Shown: positions 59,062 to 64,000 of the stretch, in pieces
How positions within the stretch are numbered: the stretch's first letter is position 1
Layout: each line of letters begins with the position of its first letter
Origin: Candidatus Saccharimonadota bacterium
GTDB lineage: Bacteria > Patescibacteriota > Saccharimonadia > Saccharimonadales > Saccharimonadaceae
Assembly (NCBI GenBank): GCA_017515205.1
Contig: JAFWHN010000001.1
Span: 245,574-309,573 of the forward strand
Length of the DNA: 64,000 nucleotides
Direction: 5' to 3'
Position numbers and translations under genes: made by a program
Notes under the pieces: model-generated
The model's input: the letters and a program-made list of their open reading frames with translations, nothing else
Database searches by the model: none
What the model was told of the DNA's origin: nothing

Positions 59062-60071
59062 TATTTTTCCTCCTTTTTATAAAGTGTTAAGAATATTACT
59101 GCTTTAATTGTGTGCATTCGATTTTCTGCCTGATCGAAAACCAATGACCTCTCCGATTCAAACACCTCATTTGTTACTTCCATCTCATCAATATCAAATA
59201 CTTTCTTTACATCTTTTGCAATCGAAGTATTCAAATCATGGAATGATGGCAAACAATGTAAGAAAATCGTCGTAGGTTTCGCCTTATTCATTAACTCTGT
59301 CGTAACTTGATATGGCTTCAAAAGTTCAATTCTCTCGCCCCATTTTTCTTGCGGTTCACCAAGAGACAACCACACATCAGTATAAATTACATCTGCCTTG
59401 CCATTTAAAGCCGCTAAATCAGAAGTTACCGTAATCGTACAGCCATTTTTCTCCGCAATCGGCTGACACTTCTGAATTATTTCATCCGAAGGTTTCAACT
59501 CTGTCGGACCACAAGCAATAAAGTTCACTCCCATTTTCGCACTCATCGCCATCAAAGAATTAGCCACATTGTTTCTCGTATCTCCTACAAACGCCAAAGT
59601 CAAACCCTTTAGCTTTCCGAAATGCTCCTCCATTGTCAAAAAATCACCTAACGCTTGCGTCGGGTGGCATTCGTCCGTCAAACCATTCCAAACTGGCACA
59701 TCAGAATACTTCGCCAAATCGTCTACTACTTTTTGATCAAAACCACGGTATTCAATACCATCATATAATCTAGACAAAACCCGCGCCGTATCCGCAATAG
59801 ATTCCTTATGTCCCATTTGTGAGCCACTCGGATCTAGGAACGTCACGCCCATGCCTAAATCATATCCAGCGATCTCAAACGAACACCTCGTTCTAGTTGA
59901 AGTTTTTTCAAACAAAATTGCGATGTTCTTATCAGGAAAGTATTTATGATTCCGCCCCTTCTTTTTCATTGCCTTCAACTTTTTTGCCGTAGCTAACATA
60001 TAATTTAGCTCTTCTTCGCTGAAGTCTAATATTCTTAAAAAATCTCTCCCATAAAAATCCATTTTTTTCAC
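59061..60071 (-). CDS. arcB: Ornithine carbamoyltransferase, catabolic
   Basis: ArcB (336 residues) splits citrulline to ornithine and carbamoyl phosphate. The carbamoyl-phosphate loop is in EKTSTRTRCSFEIAGYDLG, with WNGLTDECHPTQALGDFLT and the ornithine motif FLHCLPSFHD. The residues before and after match bacterial OTCases. The context (arcA, arcC and a YfcC transporter) marks it as catabolic. A TATAAT box lies upstream at about 60089-60094, back to back with arcC. Confidence 0.95.
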   Translation of the reverse strand: MKKMDFYGRDFLRILDFSEEELNYMLATAKKLKAMKKKGRNHKYFPDKNIAILFEKTSTRTRCSFEIAGYDLGMGVTFLDPSGSQMGHKESIADTARVLSRLYDGIEYRGFDQKVVDDLAKYSDVPVWNGLTDECHPTQALGDFLTMEEHFGKLKGLTLAFVGDTRNNVANSLMAMSAKMGVNFIACGPTELKPSDEIIQKCQPIAEKNGCTITVTSDLAALNGKADVIYTDVWLSLGEPQEKWGERIELLKPYQVTTELMNKAKPTTIFLHCLPSFHDLNTSIAKDVKKVFDIDEMEVTNEVFESERSLVFDQAENRMHTIKAVIFLTLYKKEEK

Positions 60072-60143
60072 CCTTTTTACTTATCCTTATTATATAGTAT
60101 ATTTTATTTAAACACAAGTAGTTTATTCAATGTTTTTCTATGT

Positions 60144-60149
60144 TATAAT
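60144..60149 (+). promoter_or_regulatory. -10 box of arcC, leaderless spacing
   Basis: TGTTATAAT ending 6 nt before the ATG at 60156. This places the start at 60156 rather than at the GTG at 60150, which would touch the -10. Confidence 0.68.
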
Positions 60150-60155
60150 GTGGTT

Positions 60156-61097
60156 ATGGTAAAAAAACGTATCGTTATAGCTCTCGGTGGTAACGCTCTC
60201 CAAGAAAACGGTGAAGCTACAGCTGAAGCCCAGAAAAAGATTGCTGAAAAAGTCGGCGCAGTGATTGCAGAACTTGCCAATAATTACGAAGTCGTCGTAG
60301 CTCACGGGAACGGTCCACAAGTTGGCAACATTCTAATTCATGAAGAATCCGCAGCTTCCGAAAAAGCTCCTGCAATGCCTCTCGAAACCGCAGTTGCTAT
60401 GAGCCAAGGTCAAATCGGTTACTGGCTTACTCAAGCCATTCATAATGCTTTCGCTAAAAGTGGCCAAATCAAAAAAATTGCCACCGTCATTTCACAAGTT
60501 GTGGTTGATCGTGAAGATCCTGCTTTTAAAAATCCTACCAAACCAATCGGCCAATTCTACGATGCAAAAACCGCCAAAGAACTCGCTAAGAAAAACGGCT
60601 GGGTGGTCAAAGAAGACGCTGGCCGTGGCTGGCGTCGCGTAGTTGCCTCACCTAAACCTATCGATATCGTTGAAAAAAAGACCATCGTCGAGCTCTTAAA
60701 CGACAACGTCATCGTAATCGCTGCCGGTGGCGGCGGCATTCCAGTCACTCGTACTAAAATTCTCAAACGTCTGAAAGGTATCGACGCAGTTATTGATAAA
60801 GATTATGCCGCAGAAAAACTAGCCGAACTAGTCAAAGCCGATGTCTTCATTTCCGTGACTGCTGTACCTAATGTTTATCTCAATTACAACACCAAAGATC
60901 AAACCGCCCTATCCAAAATTTCTGCCAAAGAAATCGACCAACTCAAAAAATACGGTTATTTTAAAGCCGGTTCTATGCTACCAAAAGTTGAAGCTGCATC
61001 CCGCTTTGCAAAAAAAGGCGGCACCGGCATCATCACTGATGTCAACCACTTGAAAGATGCTTTAAAAGGTAAAGCCGGCACTATCATTACCAAGTAA
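60156..61097 (+). CDS. arcC: Carbamate kinase
   Basis: ArcC (313 residues) makes ATP from carbamoyl phosphate, the energy-yielding step of the pathway. The start RIVIALGGNALQ, the NEVVVAHGNGPQVGNILIHEE region, EDAGRGWRRVVASPKPIDIVE and IAAGGGGIPVT are typical. It is divergent from arcB-arcA rather than part of the same operon. tRNA-Leu follows after 21 nt. Confidence 0.95.
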   Translation: MVKKRIVIALGGNALQENGEATAEAQKKIAEKVGAVIAELANNYEVVVAHGNGPQVGNILIHEESAASEKAPAMPLETAVAMSQGQIGYWLTQAIHNAFAKSGQIKKIATVISQVVVDREDPAFKNPTKPIGQFYDAKTAKELAKKNGWVVKEDAGRGWRRVVASPKPIDIVEKKTIVELLNDNVIVIAAGGGGIPVTRTKILKRLKGIDAVIDKDYAAEKLAELVKADVFISVTAVPNVYLNYNTKDQTALSKISAKEIDQLKKYGYFKAGSMLPKVEAASRFAKKGGTGIITDVNHLKDALKGKAGTIITK

Positions 61098-61104
61098 AAA
61101 ATGT

Positions 61105-61110
61105 TATAAT
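61105..61110 (+). promoter_or_regulatory. -10 box of tRNA-Leu
   Basis: TGTTATAAT, 8 nt before the mature tRNA 5' end. Confidence 0.65.
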
Positions 61111-61118
61111 ACTCCCGT

Positions 61119-61205
61119 GCCCGCTTGGCGGAATTGGTAGACGCGCTAGCTTCAGGTGCTAGTGGCAGCAATGCCATGAGAGTTCAAGTCTCTCAGTGGG
61201 CACCA
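61119..61205 (+). tRNA. tRNA-Leu (anticodon CAG)
   Basis: A type II tRNA: acceptor GCCCGCT/AGTGGGC with an encoded CCA, anticodon stem CTAGC/GCTAG with loop TTCAGGT, a long variable arm, and T-arm GAGAGTTCAAGTCTCTC. It reads CUG. Confidence 0.95.
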
Positions 61206-61226
61206 AAGGCCATCAGGTCTTTTTTT
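61205..61226 (+). terminator. Terminator of tRNA-Leu
   Basis: AAAGGCC ATCA GGTCTTT with one G-U pair, extending into a run of T. Confidence 0.75.
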
Positions 61227-61245
61227 AAGTGATCAATCCTATATA

Positions 61246-62379
61246 TCAGACTAGTCCCATTAATCTTTTAAGCTCGCTTTTGTAAGCTTCCACTCCAGGT
61301 TGATCAAATGGATTTACACCAAATAATTTCGCCGAAATCGCACAAGCCGTCTCAAAGAAATAAATCAGCTCGCCAAACCCTTTTTCATCAAATGAAGACA
61401 CGCTTACATCAAGAACTGGAATTCCACCTGCAATGTGCGCCGACTTCACGGCTTGCACTACTTTTGCGTTCGTCTCATCTGTCGGAAAATCAATAATCGT
61501 CTCAAATAAATTCCTCCGACCTTCCTGCATAAATTGGCCTAACGAATGCAAATCAGTCGAATAAATCACTGCCGCCGGGAAAATCCCCTGCTTACCTTTT
61601 CCTTCCGATTCACCAAATAACTGCTTAAGCCATTCATTGAAATACATTGTAGATGGTTCAAAGCTTGCAAATACTTCCGTATCGTAACCTTTAAGTCCTA
61701 GTTCATAGCGCATCCATGCATATTTACTAGCCGGCTCAATCGTAGATTCTACCGCTCCAGCTGCACCTTCCAAAAGCTTATCAATATTTACTCCAGCCAC
61801 TGCCATCGGTAATAATCCCACCGCTGTCAAAACTGAATATCTCCCACCAATGTTATCCGGTACTACAAATCTAGTATAACCTGCTGCTACTGCTTCATCA
61901 TGCAAAGCGCCTTTTTTCTTGTCTGTCGTTGCGTAGATTCGGCTAAACGCTTCTTCCTCACCGTATTTTTCAATCAGTTTTTTCTTAAATTCATCAAACG
62001 CAATTGATGGTTCCAAAGTCGTACCAGATTTCGAAATCACATTTATCGAAAAATCATGATCCCCCACTTTTTTCAAAGCATAATCTAGCTCACGTTTAGA
62101 CAAAGAATTCCCTGCGTAAATAATCTTCGTTTCTGATTTCGGCCTTAAAGCTTCAATGATTGCACGATGCCCCAGATACGAACCACCAATTCCAATACAA
62201 ACCAAATACTCACTTTCTTCCTGAATCTTTTTTGCTGCCTCTTTGATTCGTACAAACTCACCCATATCAATTTTACGCGGCAAATTAAACCACCCGCCCA
62301 TTTCATCTTTTGCGATTTCCTTCAAAATCTCTGCGGTCCTTTTCACATCGACTTTTGAATCAAAATTCACTTTTATCAT
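61246..62379 (-). CDS. pgi: Glucose-6-phosphate isomerase, short form
   Basis: Pgi (377 residues) interconverts glucose-6-phosphate and fructose-6-phosphate. CIGIGGSYLGHRAIIEAL, VISKSGTTLEPSIAF, the signature DNIGGRYSVLTAVGLL, and the terminal NPFDQPGVEAYK are all present. It is clearly shorter than the 445-550 residues usual for the family, mostly by loss of the N-terminal segment, yet motifs are complete. GGAGG precedes the ATG; TGCTATAAT lies 24 nt upstream. Confidence 0.93.
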   Translation of the reverse strand: MIKVNFDSKVDVKRTAEILKEIAKDEMGGWFNLPRKIDMGEFVRIKEAAKKIQEESEYLVCIGIGGSYLGHRAIIEALRPKSETKIIYAGNSLSKRELDYALKKVGDHDFSINVISKSGTTLEPSIAFDEFKKKLIEKYGEEEAFSRIYATTDKKKGALHDEAVAAGYTRFVVPDNIGGRYSVLTAVGLLPMAVAGVNIDKLLEGAAGAVESTIEPASKYAWMRYELGLKGYDTEVFASFEPSTMYFNEWLKQLFGESEGKGKQGIFPAAVIYSTDLHSLGQFMQEGRRNLFETIIDFPTDETNAKVVQAVKSAHIAGGIPVLDVSVSSFDEKGFGELIYFFETACAISAKLFGVNPFDQPGVEAYKSELKRLMGLV

Positions 62380-62402
62380 TATACCTCCAACTATCTAACC
62401 TC

Positions 62403-62408
62403 ATTATA
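62403..62408 (-). promoter_or_regulatory. -10 box of pgi
   Basis: TGCTATAAT on the minus strand, about 24 nt before the pgi ATG. Confidence 0.6.
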
Positions 62409-62494
62409 GCACAAACACCATAATAGTTTTCCACAACTTTTACACCTTAGACCATCCAAAATTATAATATCACATCCATTTTTATCAAAAACTC

Positions 62495-62523
62495 TTGCGC
62501 TTTTTTAAAACCTGTTTTATAAT
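62495..62523 (+). promoter_or_regulatory. Promoter of the FISUMP surface protein
   Basis: TTGCGC (62495-62500), 17-bp spacer, TATAAT (62518-62523), leaving a leader of about 37 nt. Confidence 0.65.
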
Positions 62524-62566
62524 GAACCCGAGAAAGGTCTAACACAAACATTAAAAACAAATTGTC

Positions 62567-64000
62567 ATGCTTAAAATTAATAAGAAAAGGATTTTTATCC
62601 GTGGCATAATTTCACTTATTGTGATTACAGTCATTTCAGTGCCAATTATTGGTAGAATTGCTCAATCGCATTTTGTCTCAGCCGATTACAGTGACGAACA
62701 CGACGATGACGATGATGAAATGTTCATACAAAACCTATTCGACAGCTATTGTACAACAACCGCTGCAACCTACAAAGACGTCCGGGATAACGAAATATAT
62801 ATTGTTCAACGTCTAGCAGACGGAGAATGTTGGATGCTAGATAATTTACGATTAGACCTCAATCAAGTTACTCTAGAACAATTACAAGGTACAACTAATG
62901 CATCAAACACCACTCTAAGTTATCTAAAAAACGGTGGGGGTGAAGAATCGAGCAAATATGCCACGTCAAGTGCATCAAGCAACTGGGCTGCAGGTGCTAG
63001 TTATATCAAGCCATTATTTAATTCAGATTACAACAAAACCCTCACTACTAGTTACGGCGCTGGTTCAGGTTTAATCGGTACCTACTACAACTATTGTGCC
63101 GCTTCAGCCGGTTCATACTGTTATATCGGTGCTACTTCAGGAAATGCCGATGAGGATCTATGCCCAGCTGGCTGGCATTTATCAAGCCAAGAAGAAATCG
63201 AAAATCTATATGCAGAAGGCTACTCTAACAATGCCAATAATTTCATGCATGCTCTAGCCACACCACTATCTGGCATTACAAATAATGGAACCACCGCACT
63301 TTACCATGGAGAACATGGTTATTTCTGGACCTCAACAAAAAAAGACGATGCTAACATGTATCAACTACATGTAAATGTTAATGGTAGCACTTTTACAGCT
63401 GACCCTGCATCTTATGGAGGAAGAACTGAAGGGCTGTCTATAAGATGCGTTAAAAACACACCAACCGTTTATACTGTTACTTTGAATAATAACGGAGGCA
63501 CGGGCGGCTCTACTTCTGCTACTATCATACAAGGAGATAAAAAACTAAGCACTATCACTAAGCCAACAAAAGAAACAGAAACTATCAATGAATATTCTGT
63601 ATCTGGCTTTACTAAAGATAGTTCCGCTACTGATGCAGAAATATCGGCAACAACAACTCTATACACCACTAAAACATATACTTATACCTTCGCCGGATGG
63701 AAAGAAACATCTAGTCAAGACAGCAGCACAATTGCTTCAAGTGCCAACGAGCCAGTACTTCAAGCAAGCACTAGCTATACTAACAGAAAAGGCGAATGGA
63801 CGAGTTCAAGTAATGATATTACACTTTATGCATACTATACCGCTGAAACAAGTCAACATAGTTCAGTCACCCTCCCAACCATCACCAAAACAGGCTACAC
63901 TTGCAAATGGCAAGATAAAGCTGAGACCAGTACTTATTATGATTCTGGTGCTCAAATGACTCCAACTAAAAACACAGAATTACAAGGTGTATGTACGGCA
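62567..64000 (+). CDS. Surface protein with FISUMP and InlB-type repeats, partial
   Basis: The frame runs from the ATG at 62567 to the window edge (478 codons, no stop). A basic start and hydrophobic helix (about residues 7-31) form an anchor or signal. An acidic stretch precedes a FISUMP domain (about 55-305). It shows the family pattern of an oxidised Cys region with IVQRLADGECWMLDNLRL, then CPAGWHLSSQEEI, YFWTST and LSIRCVK. Next come InlB/Listeria-Bacteroides-type repeats (VTLNNNGGTGGST, ... TYTFAGWKE, TLYAYY) and a further repeat to the edge. Such proteins bind or display at the surface. No Shine-Dalgarno site is obvious; an in-frame stop blocks earlier starts. Confidence 0.85.
   Translation, partial: MLKINKKRIFIRGIISLIVITVISVPIIGRIAQSHFVSADYSDEHDDDDDEMFIQNLFDSYCTTTAATYKDVRDNEIYIVQRLADGECWMLDNLRLDLNQVTLEQLQGTTNASNTTLSYLKNGGGEESSKYATSSASSNWAAGASYIKPLFNSDYNKTLTTSYGAGSGLIGTYYNYCAASAGSYCYIGATSGNADEDLCPAGWHLSSQEEIENLYAEGYSNNANNFMHALATPLSGITNNGTTALYHGEHGYFWTSTKKDDANMYQLHVNVNGSTFTADPASYGGRTEGLSIRCVKNTPTVYTVTLNNNGGTGGSTSATIIQGDKKLSTITKPTKETETINEYSVSGFTKDSSATDAEISATTTLYTTKTYTYTFAGWKETSSQDSSTIASSANEPVLQASTSYTNRKGEWTSSSNDITLYAYYTAETSQHSSVTLPTITKTGYTCKWQDKAETSTYYDSGAQMTPTKNTELQGVCTA

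Noticed and set aside
62430..62441. DnaA box and replication origin upstream of the FISUMP gene
   Set aside because: A single TTTTCCACAA stretch is close to a DnaA box, but there is no cluster and no dnaA or dnaN nearby.
1..64000. Recoded UGA (genetic code 25)
   Set aside because: Genes end normally with standard stops, RF2 is present, and no core protein needs UGA read as glycine.
1..64000. CRISPR array, cas genes or insertion sequence
   Set aside because: No array of regularly spaced repeats, no cas-like protein and no transposase was seen on either strand.

Overview
The window looks like a chromosomal segment of a Candidatus Saccharibacteria (TM7, Patescibacteria/CPR) bacterium, probably a host-associated one. 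The grounds are a ribosomal-protein operon without uL30, short single-copy housekeeping genes, Gram-positive-like surface proteins, a complete arginine deiminase route and a FISUMP/InlB-repeat surface protein. Release factor 2 is present and UGA is used as a stop, which argues against the UGA-recoding CPR lineages. The assignment rests on gene content only; there is no 16S rRNA here.

Layout. 1-12.2 kb: a minus-strand ribosomal cluster (rplC to rpsH, then rplF-rplR-rpsE-rplO). A self-contained gene for a secreted beta-helix protein splits it, and an FKBP-type isomerase gene follows it. 12.2-19 kb: a patchwork of small, mostly unrecognised genes around prfB and dus. It includes a protein with only RpoD region 4, a degenerate archaemetzincin-like protein and a phage-like small protein, plus an apparently unannotated structured RNA of about 320 nt. 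19-32 kb: murD, an M16 peptidase, secA, hpf, serS, rsmA, a YabE-like G5/3D protein, a second candidate small RNA, a CPTC membrane protein overlapping a DsbA-like protein, rarA and an FNT channel. 32.1-32.5 kb: tRNA-Lys, tRNA-Val and tRNA-Phe, with a duplicated tRNA-Lys 3' end. 32.5-45.4 kb: hisS, an Erm/KsgA-like methyltransferase, glyS, ppa, recO, a soluble two-component pair, xseAB, a YbhN-like membrane protein, rpmA, a Trm11-like methyltransferase, tyrS and rnhA. 45.4-56 kb: clpC-clpP under a perfect CIRCE operator, two paralogous membrane-anchored proteins, galU, an acyl-adenylate synthetase, a WG-repeat protein and gpmI. 56-64 kb: arcD-like, arcA, arcB and divergent arcC (arginine to ornithine plus ATP), tRNA-Leu, pgi and the start of a large surface protein.

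Two general observations. First, many genes have an extended -10 promoter (TGnTATAAT) whose last base lies exactly 6-7 nt before the start codon, with no Shine-Dalgarno; these should give leaderless mRNAs. Genes inside operons and genes with longer leaders do carry GGAG-type sites. Second, xseA and the Trm11-like gene carry three in-frame copies of a structured 68-71 nt element encoding an Arg/Ser-rich peptide. Each copy is flanked by inverted copies of its own local gene sequence. This is the best candidate for an undescribed system here, followed by the structured RNA at 16.5-16.8 kb and the CPTC/DsbA-like pair.
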